Made by a program: the position numbers and the translations under genes. Positions 6,724-16,212 of a stretch of 64,000 nt of DNA are shown piece by piece. Source of the DNA: CAZRWD01 sp964603785 (GTDB taxonomy: Bacteria; Fermentibacterota; Fermentibacteria; Fermentibacterales; Fermentibacteraceae); the NCBI GenBank assembly GCA_964603785.1, contig CAZRWD010000010.1, positions 24,237 through 88,236 on the forward strand, read 5' to 3'. How positions within the stretch are numbered: position 1 is the stretch's first letter; every line of letters begins with the position of its first letter. The notes beneath the pieces are model-generated. The model was not told where the DNA came from and searched no databases. It saw only the letters and a program-made list of their open reading frames with translations.

Positions 6724-9720
6724 CTACTCCGCGAGGCCCGCCAGGGGCCTCCCCTCGATGACGTCCCGCGTGACGGTCTCGAGGAACGGTCTCATGTCCT
6801 GCGGGAGGTCGGACTCGAGGACCGGGGCGATGGACTGGATGAGCGATGCGACGCGGTACCTGGCGGCCTCCTCCCCGAGGTGACCGGAGATCCTCGCCCG
6901 GCACTCGTCGATCGACTCGAGCAGGTAGTCGCGATGAGCCACGCTGAATGTCGCCGAGTTCCACCAGAACGAACTCAGCAGGAGGAGGTCGAAGGACAGC
7001 TCCGTCTCCAGGCCGCTCACCCCGAGGACGGCCGCACTGTCGGCCCTGCGGGCCGCGAGAGCGAGCAGGGATCCTTCGACCCAGGGGTAGGTCGATCCGG
7101 CATCGAGGGCCGCATTGGGTCCGCCGGCTCCGGACCAGAGGCTCTCCAGACCCGTCATCACCTCCTCCTCGACGCCATCCCTGAAGTCGGTCCTCCCGAT
7201 CCTGATCTTGTTGAGCAGCAGGTTGTCCACCCGCAGGGCGTGCCTCACGCAGAGCAGGTAGGGTTCGCGCCACTCTTCGGCGTCCCCCGCGCCGGAGACG
7301 GCTGCGAGGGCCTGCACGGGTATGCCCCCGCCAGCGGGCCACCTCGAGGCCCATGGCAGTGCGTTGTAGAACAGCCGGTCGGCGATGTCGAGAAGTTCGC
7401 CCGGGCCCGAGGCGTCGCCGCGCAGTGTCAGCGTGACGGCCCTTGCGGCGATGTGCCCCGGCAGGATCGCATCGGTCGAGCTCATTCCGCTCTCGGCGGC
7501 CTCGAGGAGACCCGTCGTGTCGCATCGCATGGCCCTCTCGAAGAGGACGGCATCCTCGGCGGCCATTGCGGCCTGGCTCGCGAGAGCCTCGGACAGCCGG
7601 CGGGAGACATCCCCCGGGAGGCGGGAGACCTGCTCCGCGAACGAGGCGGACATGCTGTCGGCCGCTTCGGGGTTGAACATCATGGCGAACCCGGAGATCC
7701 ACTGCATGCTCGCCAGCCTGGCGTCGACGCGTCCGTCGTCGGGCATGTCCATGAGATCGTCGACCGCCGAGGTCCAGATGATGTGCGTCGCATCAAGCCC
7801 GCCGCCCAGGGGTGACAGGGAGAAGGCCTGCTGGATGTAGTCGGACCTGCGGTGCGCATGCAGCTCGTATGCCCTGCGCATGGAGCTCATGGTCATCGCA
7901 GGCTGGCCCAGCCTGGTCCAGGTCAGGGCGAGATTGTTGTGGACCTCTGCGTAGTCGGGGGCCCTCTTCGTCAGCGAGTCATAGGCCGCCAGCGCATTGC
8001 GCGTCGCGGCCACGGCATTCTCATGACCCCTTGCCCAGCCCGGGTCCACCCGGGTGCCGTCCCAGCCGGACGACTCCAGGAGCCTCATGAGCGGCGGGCT
8101 GGGGGGTTCTATCAGTATCGCCCTCGTGAGCCAGGCGCTGCCCAGTCCGTACCAGCCCCCCAGCTCGTCGGGGTTCGTGGTGACGCACCTCGTGCACCAC
8201 ATGAGCGAGCTGTCGCTGAGCACCCAGGCGTGCTGGTAGCGGGAGAGGGCCTCGTCGCGCCTGTAGCTGTCGCCGGTCTGTTCCCAGGCCGATGCCGAGT
8301 TGTAGGCCAGGCCGAGCTCGCTCTCGATCTTGTCCAGATAGACATCCTTGCCCAGGAACAGCATGTGCCCCGAGTCGAACTCCCTGAGGTAATGCCCCAT
8401 CCCCCACGCCCCGAAGAGGACCGCGGGGAGGACGAGCAGGGGTGCGAAGACCGGATGGACGCGCTTCCCGCCCGAGGACCTCGAGGCCATGAGGATCCCG
8501 GACAGCAGCGCCAGCAGGTAGGCTGAGGGCGGCCATCTCAGGCCGACCGACACGGACGCCTCGGCGAGTATCGCCGCTATCCCCGCGAGCAGCCCGGCCT
8601 CGGACATGGTGAAGGCGGGTCTTCCCTCCGACCTGCGCCCTATGACGGACCTGAGCACGAGCAGGGTGACGGCCGCGGTGAGCAGGGCGCCCGCCAGACC
8701 GCCGTCGGTCAGTATCTCGAGATACTCGTTGTGCGCATGCAGGGTGTTGTGACTCACCCCGAGGATGCTGTACATGGGGTTCCTGAAGGCGGGGAAGACT
8801 ATCTGGAACGAGCCGGGGCCCCATCCCAGGAGCGGCCGGGCTGCGAACATCCCGATCGACCCCTCCCAGATCAGCAGCCTGACCCTCCCGGTTCCGCTGT
8901 CCGCCCGCGCGAGCTCCAGTATCCGGTCCTTCATGATCACCGCTGCGAACAGCAGCGCCGCTGCGCCGAGGAGAACCGGCAGCAGCCTCCGGGCTCCTCC
9001 CGGGGCGCCGCGTCTCGACCCGACGACCGCCAGCACCAGGAGGCCCGCCAGGAGGCCGATGAGGCTGCTCCGGGTGCCGCTGGCGGAGATGGAGAGGATC
9101 GAGAGGGCAAGGATCACCGTGACGAGCATCGCCTTCACGCGGGTCCCGCCCCGGGCCGCGGAGATGACGAAGCCCGTCCCTACGGGGGCCAGGGCCGCCA
9201 TGAGCCCGCCCAGGAGGTTCGGATTGCCCAGGGAGGCCGACACCCTGCCGCTGGAGCCGAGGTAGGCATCCCAGGGGAACAGGGCGACGTTGCCCCACTG
9301 GAGCATCGCATAGGCACCCATGACTATGGCGGGCAGGATGGTGCCCCACATGACCGTCGTCCGCCCCTTCGCGTCGAGCAGCATGGCGGCGGATGCGGTC
9401 ACCAGGCCCAGGGCGGCGAAGGACAGGATGGTGTCCGGACCGTTCACCGAACGGATCCCGGTGAAGTGCCTGACCGTCATGAAGGCCGCCAGGGCGGTGA
9501 ACGCGGCCGCCGTGGCGCCGTCGAAGGTGCGGTTGAGGGGGATCCTCCTCAGGGCGGCGGATGCCAGGAGCAGAGCCAGGATGCAGGCTCCGGCGACATA
9601 GGCGGTCTGCTTGACGAGTATGCTCGACCTGCTGTTCGGCAGCAGGGTGAAGAAGACAGCGAGGGTCACGAGGATGATGAGCCAGGGGGCGATCCTGCAC
9701 TCGACCGGTCTACTGGTCAT
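6724..9720 (-). CDS. O-antigen-ligase-like polytopic membrane protein with C-terminal TPR-like region
   Basis: This 998-residue inner-membrane protein has about 11-12 hydrophobic segments in its first 430 residues. The Wzy_C/O-antigen ligase signatures are RVSASLGNPNLLGG (about 165-178) and the large periplasmic loop GWGPGSF followed by HNTLHAHNEYLEILTDGG (about 325-342), containing the conserved His. Such enzymes join or polymerise undecaprenyl-linked glycans. The C-terminal half (about 470-998) is soluble, Ala/Leu-rich and TPR-like, as in many bacterial WaaL-family glycosyltransferases. It is the last gene of the 23-kb polysaccharide chain, overlapping the WecA-like gene by 11 nt. Ligase, polymerase and protein O-oligosaccharyltransferase cannot be told apart from sequence. 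Confidence 0.85.
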   Translation of the reverse strand: MTSRPVECRIAPWLIILVTLAVFFTLLPNSRSSILVKQTAYVAGACILALLLASAALRRIPLNRTFDGATAAAFTALAAFMTVRHFTGIRSVNGPDTILSFAALGLVTASAAMLLDAKGRTTVMWGTILPAIVMGAYAMLQWGNVALFPWDAYLGSSGRVSASLGNPNLLGGLMAALAPVGTGFVISAARGGTRVKAMLVTVILALSILSISASGTRSSLIGLLAGLLVLAVVGSRRGAPGGARRLLPVLLGAAALLFAAVIMKDRILELARADSGTGRVRLLIWEGSIGMFAARPLLGWGPGSFQIVFPAFRNPMYSILGVSHNTLHAHNEYLEILTDGGLAGALLTAAVTLLVLRSVIGRRSEGRPAFTMSEAGLLAGIAAILAEASVSVGLRWPPSAYLLALLSGILMASRSSGGKRVHPVFAPLLVLPAVLFGAWGMGHYLREFDSGHMLFLGKDVYLDKIESELGLAYNSASAWEQTGDSYRRDEALSRYQHAWVLSDSSLMWCTRCVTTNPDELGGWYGLGSAWLTRAILIEPPSPPLMRLLESSGWDGTRVDPGWARGHENAVAATRNALAAYDSLTKRAPDYAEVHNNLALTWTRLGQPAMTMSSMRRAYELHAHRRSDYIQQAFSLSPLGGGLDATHIIWTSAVDDLMDMPDDGRVDARLASMQWISGFAMMFNPEAADSMSASFAEQVSRLPGDVSRRLSEALASQAAMAAEDAVLFERAMRCDTTGLLEAAESGMSSTDAILPGHIAARAVTLTLRGDASGPGELLDIADRLFYNALPWASRWPAGGGIPVQALAAVSGAGDAEEWREPYLLCVRHALRVDNLLLNKIRIGRTDFRDGVEEEVMTGLESLWSGAGGPNAALDAGSTYPWVEGSLLALAARRADSAAVLGVSGLETELSFDLLLLSSFWWNSATFSVAHRDYLLESIDECRARISGHLGEEAARYRVASLIQSIAPVLESDLPQDMRPFLETVTRDVIEGRPLAGLAE

Positions 9721-10802
9721 CCGACGACCTGTTCCATCTCTCGCCCCTCGAGATGAAGAAGGCGAAGACCACTGCGAACCCCGCTGCGTGAGCGATGACG
9801 AGCACCGCCTGGTAGGGTCTGAGCGTGGGGAGGAGGAGCGCCAGGGTGCCCATCAGTCCTCCGACCACCCACAGGAGGACCACGGACTCCCTGTGGCTGA
9901 GTCCTATCCTCATCAACCTGTGCGCGAGATGGTTCCTGTCCCCCGTCAGGAGCGGGGCGCCGTGCCGCCTCCTGTACAGGAGCACCAGAAGGGTGTCCAG
10001 CAGCGGAACCGCCAGGACGAGCAGGGGGGCGAGCACCGAGAGCTCCCTGATGGACCCGTCGGGCGTGTAGACGCCCAGCATGGCCAGCACACCCAGCATG
10101 AAGCCCAGGAAGTGGCTCCCGCAGTCGCCCATGAAGATGGAGGCAGGGTTGAAGTTGAACACGAGGAAGCCGCAGGCGGCTCCCGCGAGGGCTGCGCACA
10201 CGAAGGCCACGGCCTCGTTCTGGGCGAGCAGGTTGATGATGGCGAAGAACGCCGCCGCGATCGCCGCCACGCCCGCCGCGAGTCCGTCGGCATGGTCGAG
10301 TAGGTTGAGCGAGTTGGTGATGCCCACGAACCACACCAGGGTCACGGGGGCCGCGAGCCAGGCCAGCGGCCCTCCCGACAGGAAGAGGTTGAGCTGGGCG
10401 CCCTTGAGGACGAAGAACACCCCGACCGCCAGGGCGGAGACCGTCTGGAGAGCCAGCTTGGTCCCGGGGCGCAGCTCCAGGATGTCGTCCAGGAGCCCCG
10501 TCAGGGCCAGCAGGAATCCGCCCGCCAGGACCATGACCCCGAGGGACTGCCAGTTCAGTGGGGTGTCGGCGATGGTGCCCTCCGACAGCCCACCCCAGAA
10601 GAGGAGCCCCGCGGCAATCGTGGCTGCGAAGGAGAGGTACACGGCCGCCCCTCCCAGCAGGGGCGTGGCGAGCGGGTGGTTCTTCCTCCTGCCGGGCCTG
10701 TCGACGAGCTTCAGCCGGAGCGCCGCCCGTTTCGCTAGAGGGGTGAGGATCAGCGACGCGAGCAGGGCGCCGGTGAAGGAGAACAGGGCATGCTGAACGG
10801 AC

Positions 10803-10810
<8 letters not shown>
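9710..10810 (-). CDS. WecA/TagO-type polyprenyl-phosphate sugar-1-phosphate transferase
   Basis: It belongs to the MraY/WecA family, integral membrane enzymes that load HexNAc-1-phosphate onto undecaprenyl phosphate to begin glycan synthesis. Visible motifs are GLLDDILELRPGTKLALQ (DD motif), NSLNLLDHADGLAAG (family NxxNxxDGxDGL), FMGDCGSHFLGF and RNHLAHRLMRIGLS. Ten or eleven hydrophobic helices cover its 366 residues. The substrate is probably UDP-GlcNAc or a related UDP-HexNAc. It overlaps the upstream ATPase gene by 8 nt and the downstream ligase-like gene by 11 nt. The operon also encodes a second, structurally unrelated initiating enzyme (16212-17606). Confidence 0.9.
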
Positions 10811-11861
<1,051 letters not shown>

Positions 11862-11863
11862 GG

Positions 11864-12229
11864 CTACCTCCCCACTTCCAGGATCGAGACATCCATGCCC
11901 CTGAACGTCGTCCTGAGATGGTTGAGGTCGTCGGGCAGCCAGAGGCTGCCGTCCACGAGGAAGGCGTAGCGGTACCGCCCGCGGGGGAGGTCGGTCGGGA
12001 GGACCCAGAACCCGTCCTCGTCCTTCTCCATCCTCCCGATGGACGGATCCAGGACGCCCCCCGCCGATTCGAGCCCGCCCCAGCTGTTCCAGTCGCCGAC
12101 GACCTGGACCGAGGCGGCTTCGGGGAACCACAGCCTGAGCGCCCCGCCGCCGGCCGTGGACGCAGGCGTGACAAGGGAGCAGCCGCATGCGAGCAGGAGC
12201 AGCAGTGCGGGGACGGGGCGGGGCCTCAT
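11864..12229 (-). CDS. Small lipoprotein with a CBM48/AMPK-beta-type (early-set) domain
   Basis: This 121-residue protein begins MRPRPVPALLLLLACGCS, a short signal with a lipobox-type Cys (LAC or ACGC). The mature part resembles the glycogen-binding E-set fold: LRLWFPEAASVQVVGDWNSW, GFWVLPTDLPRGRYRYAFLVDG. This fold binds alpha-glucans or packs on glycan-acting enzymes. The ATG at 12229 overlaps the stop of the upstream gene as ATGA. The TAG stop is three nt before the MalK-type ATPase start, so the two genes are tightly coupled. Envelope localisation is inferred from the lipobox. Confidence 0.75.
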   Translation of the reverse strand: MRPRPVPALLLLLACGCSLVTPASTAGGGALRLWFPEAASVQVVGDWNSWGGLESAGGVLDPSIGRMEKDEDGFWVLPTDLPRGRYRYAFLVDGSLWLPDDLNHLRTTFRGMDVSILEVGR

Positions 12230-13452
12230 GGGAACACCGCGCAAAGCGATGCGGAGAGGACTGTGGTGCCCCCGGTCCTGTGGAGGCGCAGCGCCGCCCT
12301 GCCCCCGGCCGTCGAGAAGGCGAGGCAGAGCTCGGCGCCGGGGTCGGCCGACCCGTCCGCATCGGCCCCTACGCTCAGGAGGGCGTGAACCCCGCCGGTC
12401 GGCGAGTACCCCGCGGTGCCGGTGACCCTGGTGCTGTCAGCACAGGTCAGGATGCCGCCTCCCAGCGATGTCCTGCCCGTGTGGAGGGTCGAGGACAGAC
12501 CCGCTTCCCAGCCCCTCGTGCCGATCCCGTCCAGGGCGAGACGGTGGGTCACTCCCGCCTCGCTGGTCATGGCGGCCGACGCATGCCCTGCGGCCCGCCC
12601 GGGATCTGATGGGTCGAGCATCAACCCGGCTCCGGCCGACAGGGCGACCCTCGAGGGCCGGAGGAGGATGTCGAGTCCGAGGATGGTCCGTCCCGCCTCG
12701 AAGGCCCCGCCTGGGCATCTCGTCGAGTCGCCGGCCCAGGCCGCCGAGGGCACTGCCTCCAGCAGCCCCCAGCCCGTGTCGAGCAGCTCGATGTCGCGGA
12801 CCTCGACCAGGACGGCCGTCGAATCGGCTCCCGAGCCGTTCGAGGCCAGTATGACCGAGGGTCGCGCGTACCGGAGGTCGGCCGTGACGGTGTATGCCTG
12901 CATGTGGAAGGAGGAGTCGGCGCCGGTGCGGTCCACGAAGGCGTAGTCGACCGATCCGAAGCCCAGCCATGGGCTTGAGACGGTGACGACCGTCAGGCTG
13001 TCGTCGCCCTGGAGGACGGCCTGGGTGGCCGAGAGCCTCATGCCGAGTATCCCCGCGAGGTCGAGCGAGACCGCCCGGATGGAGTCCACCGGTGTCCAGT
13101 CGCTGTCGATGAGGGGATCGCGGAGTCCGGAGACCATGAAGGGCTCCGCGGCCAGGGAGATCCCCGCACCGATCCAGGGCGTTCCCGGCCACCTGGCCTC
13201 CAGCAGCCCGCGGCGCAGGACGAGATCCCTCTCCCCGTCCCTGTCCCGCGCGGTTACCGTACCCTCCGCCGAGAACGGCACGGACTCCAGAGCGACGCTC
13301 TCTCCCAGCTCGAACAGCCGCTGCTCGAGGCTGAAACCCTCCTCGCCGAACCAGCCCCAGGATTCTCCCGAGATCATGGCCCTGTGAGACAGAGCCCAGC
13401 CCTCCTGCGGGTCGTCCGCGGGCAGGGCCGCCAGCGCGAGAGCCAGGATCAG
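12226..13452 (-). CDS. Secreted protein of unknown function, apparently starting at CTG
   Basis: I do not recognise a family. The protein is rich in Gly, Ala, Ser and alternating beta-strand patterns, like an outer-membrane or surface beta protein. The first ATG is at 13377, but the same frame is open upstream and encodes a textbook signal peptide (ILALALAALPA then DDPQEGWAL). That stretch has no ATG, GTG or TTG. A CTG at 13452 overlaps the upstream stop as CTGA, with GGAGGTGAG about 9 nt before it. I therefore extend the gene to 13452 (408 residues). It is coupled to the preceding barrel-like gene and to the following lipoprotein gene, so all three may act together in the envelope. Confidence 0.65.
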   Translation of the reverse strand: MILALALAALPADDPQEGWALSHRAMISGESWGWFGEEGFSLEQRLFELGESVALESVPFSAEGTVTARDRDGERDLVLRRGLLEARWPGTPWIGAGISLAAEPFMVSGLRDPLIDSDWTPVDSIRAVSLDLAGILGMRLSATQAVLQGDDSLTVVTVSSPWLGFGSVDYAFVDRTGADSSFHMQAYTVTADLRYARPSVILASNGSGADSTAVLVEVRDIELLDTGWGLLEAVPSAAWAGDSTRCPGGAFEAGRTILGLDILLRPSRVALSAGAGLMLDPSDPGRAAGHASAAMTSEAGVTHRLALDGIGTRGWEAGLSSTLHTGRTSLGGGILTCADSTRVTGTAGYSPTGGVHALLSVGADADGSADPGAELCLAFSTAGGRAALRLHRTGGTTVLSASLCAVFP

Positions 13453-14234
13453 TACCAGTCCTCACCTCCGTGGGAGAACCCGACCGTGACGGCGTGGACG
13501 AGGTCGGTGCCGGTCATGGTCATGCCGTAGTCGACGGAGAAGTCCCCCGCGACGAGCCCTGCGCCGGCGCTCCAGTCGGTGCCGTCGGTGCCGCTGCGCG
13601 CCCTCAGGTGATCCCCCACCCTGACCTCGGCGCCTATGGAGGCGTCGCCCCCCGACAGCGCCGCATGGACCCTGAGCTCCCTCGAGAAGATGTATGTCGC
13701 CGCCCATTCGAGCCCCGTCTCGTTCTCCACCTCTCCGGGGACGGAGATGGGCAGGCCGGAGACCGCAAGACCCAGCGCGAATGTCGGGAAGACCGAGAAC
13801 TGGACGTTCGCGACTCCCGTCATGATCGGGTCGCCCTCCCCGGGCAGAGCGGCGGTCGCGGACGCTCCGACCGCGATGCTCGGTCCGTAGAAGCCCTCGA
13901 TGAAGCCCACAGGATCTCCGGTCACGACCCTCGCGACCGAGACGAAGAACTCCGAGCCGCCGTCCTCCGCCTCGATCCCTCCGTCGAGGCATCCCCCGGC
14001 GGAGAAGTGGATGGGTCCGAGTCGCGAGCCCCCCAGGAGGCCGACCGAGCCTTCGCCGTCCGCCCGTGCGCCGGTTGCCGCGAGTTCGAACCCCTCGATC
14101 CTGGCAAGGCCCGCCGGGGCGGCCTGCGACGTCTCCACGCCGCAGCCCCAGGCGGCTGGATGGACGGAGAGCGACTGCCACTCGCCGCCGGTGGCGAACG
14201 AGGGCACCGCCAGCAGGAGAAGGGCATGGAGCAT
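13449..14234 (-). CDS. PorV/UPF0164-like outer-membrane beta-barrel protein
   Basis: The 261-residue protein has a signal peptide (MLHALLLLAVPSFA) followed by a Gly-rich, strand-alternating sequence. The segment SLSVHPAAWGCGVETSQA after the signal resembles the start of PorV/PorQ-type barrels (repeated N/G-P-A motifs), which serve as T9SS accessory proteins in Bacteroidota. It ends in aromatic residues (GGEDWY), usual for a barrel C-terminus. The family assignment is tentative. Its stop overlaps the next gene's inferred CTG start. It stands 14 nt after the pseudo-receiver gene. Confidence 0.5.
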   Translation of the reverse strand: MLHALLLLAVPSFATGGEWQSLSVHPAAWGCGVETSQAAPAGLARIEGFELAATGARADGEGSVGLLGGSRLGPIHFSAGGCLDGGIEAEDGGSEFFVSVARVVTGDPVGFIEGFYGPSIAVGASATAALPGEGDPIMTGVANVQFSVFPTFALGLAVSGLPISVPGEVENETGLEWAATYIFSRELRVHAALSGGDASIGAEVRVGDHLRARSGTDGTDWSAGAGLVAGDFSVDYGMTMTGTDLVHAVTVGFSHGGEDWY

Positions 14235-14248
14235 CGCCGCGCCGGCCC

Positions 14249-14938
14249 TCAGACCGTGGCCTGGCGGCCCGACACCAGCTCGAGGACCTCGGATGGTGTC
14301 ATGTGGCCTATCCTGCCGCCCGTGACCCTCAGACCCTGCGTGTTGGATATCTCCCCGGGGAGCACGGAGGCCAGCCGCCTGGCCACATGGTTCGCCGTAT
14401 CCCTAGGGGTGGCCGGGAGGACCACCAGCACGGAACCGTCCGACAGGGTCGCCGAGTAGTCGGAGGAGCGCACCGAGCGCGCCAGGAGGTCTGCGAGGTC
14501 CCCCGCCGCCATAGGGTGGTCGGGTTTCGCCAGGATCAGGCTGATCTCGCACTCGTCCCTGTCGGCCCTGCCGAGTTCGCCCAGGAGGATCCTCTCGGTC
14601 ATGCCCGGACCCAGCGACTTCCTGGACCTGGAGCCGGCGAGCAGGAGAGCCCTGATGCGGAACTCGCGGCCGTCCGAGGACCCGAGAACCGCATCCGCCG
14701 CCCCGGCCCCCACGGCACGGGCGGCGCCCTCCTCGTCATCGACGACGGCCAGCACGGGCACCAGCGGGTCGACATGGACGGAGTCCGTCTCCGGAGGCCA
14801 CTTCATCACCACCAGGTCGACCTCGTCCGATCGCACCGGGCCGTCGGCATCGAAGGGCCGGCAGCCGTCCAGTGCCGACAGCTCCCCGCGGATCCGGGCG
14901 GCCTCGTCCCGCCCGAACGACATGAGCGCAACCCTCAC
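14249..14938 (-). CDS. Pseudo-receiver / degenerate GGDEF-like protein
   Basis: The 229-residue protein looks like a response regulator that has lost catalysis. In the N-terminal receiver-like fold (about 1-105) the phosphoacceptor position, normally Asp in a DLVxMDxxMP context, is Lys46 in VDLVVMKWPPE. The usual acidic pair after strand 1 is absent. The C-terminal part (about 115-229) follows the pattern of a GGDEF domain, but the catalytic loop reads LSDGSVLVVLPA. It probably signals by protein contact instead of phosphorylation. It begins by ATGA overlap with the PAS pseudo-kinase gene, so the pair is expected to act together on envelope polysaccharide production. Confidence 0.6.
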   Translation of the reverse strand: MRVALMSFGRDEAARIRGELSALDGCRPFDADGPVRSDEVDLVVMKWPPETDSVHVDPLVPVLAVVDDEEGAARAVGAGAADAVLGSSDGREFRIRALLLAGSRSRKSLGPGMTERILLGELGRADRDECEISLILAKPDHPMAAGDLADLLARSVRSSDYSATLSDGSVLVVLPATPRDTANHVARRLASVLPGEISNTQGLRVTGGRIGHMTPSEVLELVSGRQATV

Positions 14939-16212
14939 TGCTCCCCCCCGCCCCTCACGGCCTCCTCGGCCATGACGATCTGGTAGAACTTGCGCCTGTC
15001 ACCCGTGACCGAGACGAACACGGCACCGGTGCCGCTCCCCTTCCTGCCGCCCGTCCCCATCGGGAATGGGGAAAGGTAGTTATAGAAGGCCCTCCCGAAC
15101 AGCCCGCTGTCGACCCCCTCGAGGACCGCGCGGGAGCCGATCGACATGGAGACGTACTCCCCGGGGCGGATCTCCCCGGCCGGGCTGTCGAGCCTGGCGC
15201 TGTCTATCCTCACGACCAGGCCTCCGCTCGAGTCGAGGCAGGCCCCGAAGTCCGCCTCGGCTATCCTCCTGACGGTATCGAGGATCTGATCCTCCGCCGC
15301 CCTGACCCTCGCCGGGGCGTAGGTGCTCAGCACGCTCACCGAATCCCCCAGGACCGACCTGAGAGCGCTGCCGGACTCGCTGACCCAGTGGGCGAGATCG
15401 AGCAACCCCTCCCCGGGAGCATCCGCTCCGTACGAGGGAGAGGGCTCCGCGACCCCTGCGAGCTCCGGGGGATGAACAACCACGGGAGCCGGGGCGGCCG
15501 GGTCCCCTTCCCGCGTACCGCTCCGGAGGCAGATCACGGTTCCGGACACCGAACCGTCGGGGGCCCGCACGGGAGCCGATGAGGAGACCCACCTGCACTC
15601 CCCCAGCCATACCGAGGAGGTGACCGGCTTCTTCGATCTGAAGGAGATCGCCGCCGGACAGCCCGGGCAGAAGCTGTCACGACTCGAGAGCATCCTGTAG
15701 CAGATCCTCCCGGGAAGGGCCGACCCCGGCTCCCCCGCGATCCTGCCGGCCGCCGCGTTGCACCAGACGATCCTGAAGTCGCGGTCCACGAGGAGGCACG
15801 GATCCTGGCAGGCCTCGAGGAGGGCCCTCCTCTGCTCCTCGACCTCGAAGAGCGCGCGGGTGCGCTCGCGGCTCTCGGTGCAGTCGGCGAAGGACAGCAG
15901 GAGCATCCCGCCTGCGAGCCCGGTGGCCTTTATGACGACGGGGACGTACGCCCCGCCGGGGAGGGAGAGCTCCCACTCGAAGGACCTGGTGTCGCCGGGG
16001 AGTATCCTCATGAAAGTGGAGTGCAGCCCCGTGCGGTTGTCGAGGTCCATGGGGATTATCTCCTCGATCCGGCGGCCCTCCACCTCGTCCGCGGACCTGG
16101 CTCCCAGCATCCTCCTGGACCCGGCGTTGCTCTTCGCCACCCTCCCGTCCCGCACCACCAGCAGAGGCTCGGGGCAGACCTCGAAGACCAGCCTGCAGAG
16201 GTCGGACTCCAC
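14935..16212 (-). CDS. PAS-domain protein with a degenerate histidine-kinase-like C-terminus
   Basis: Two PAS domains (about 1-115 and 125-235) are visible. The second contains the Cys cluster FCPGCPA, typical of PAS domains followed by CxxC. The C-terminal part (about 290-420) can be aligned by eye to a HATPase domain, with PGEYVSMSIGSRAVLEGVD where active kinases have the DTGxGM box and GSGTGAVFVSVTG where they have GRGTGLGLS. No H-box with a phospho-accepting His is evident. It therefore looks like a pseudo-kinase sensor. The GTG at 16212 shares one base with the TAG of the upstream sugar transferase (TAGTG). It is followed by an ATGA-coupled pseudo-receiver. Confidence 0.65.
   Translation of the reverse strand: MESDLCRLVFEVCPEPLLVVRDGRVAKSNAGSRRMLGARSADEVEGRRIEEIIPMDLDNRTGLHSTFMRILPGDTRSFEWELSLPGGAYVPVVIKATGLAGGMLLLSFADCTESRERTRALFEVEEQRRALLEACQDPCLLVDRDFRIVWCNAAAGRIAGEPGSALPGRICYRMLSSRDSFCPGCPAAISFRSKKPVTSSVWLGECRWVSSSAPVRAPDGSVSGTVICLRSGTREGDPAAPAPVVVHPPELAGVAEPSPSYGADAPGEGLLDLAHWVSESGSALRSVLGDSVSVLSTYAPARVRAAEDQILDTVRRIAEADFGACLDSSGGLVVRIDSARLDSPAGEIRPGEYVSMSIGSRAVLEGVDSGLFGRAFYNYLSPFPMGTGGRKGSGTGAVFVSVTGDRRKFYQIVMAEEAVRGGGEQ

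Noticed and set aside
8731..9756. Long plus-strand frame opposite the O-antigen-ligase-like gene
   Set aside because: Its composition (Gly, Arg, Asp, Glu, Pro) is typical of antisense GC-rich frames. The minus strand encodes a convincing membrane protein.
11862..12362. N-terminal extension of the MalK-type ATPase
   Set aside because: The extension overlaps the lipoprotein gene in another frame and has no ABC homology. The TTG at 11861 has a strong ribosome-binding site.
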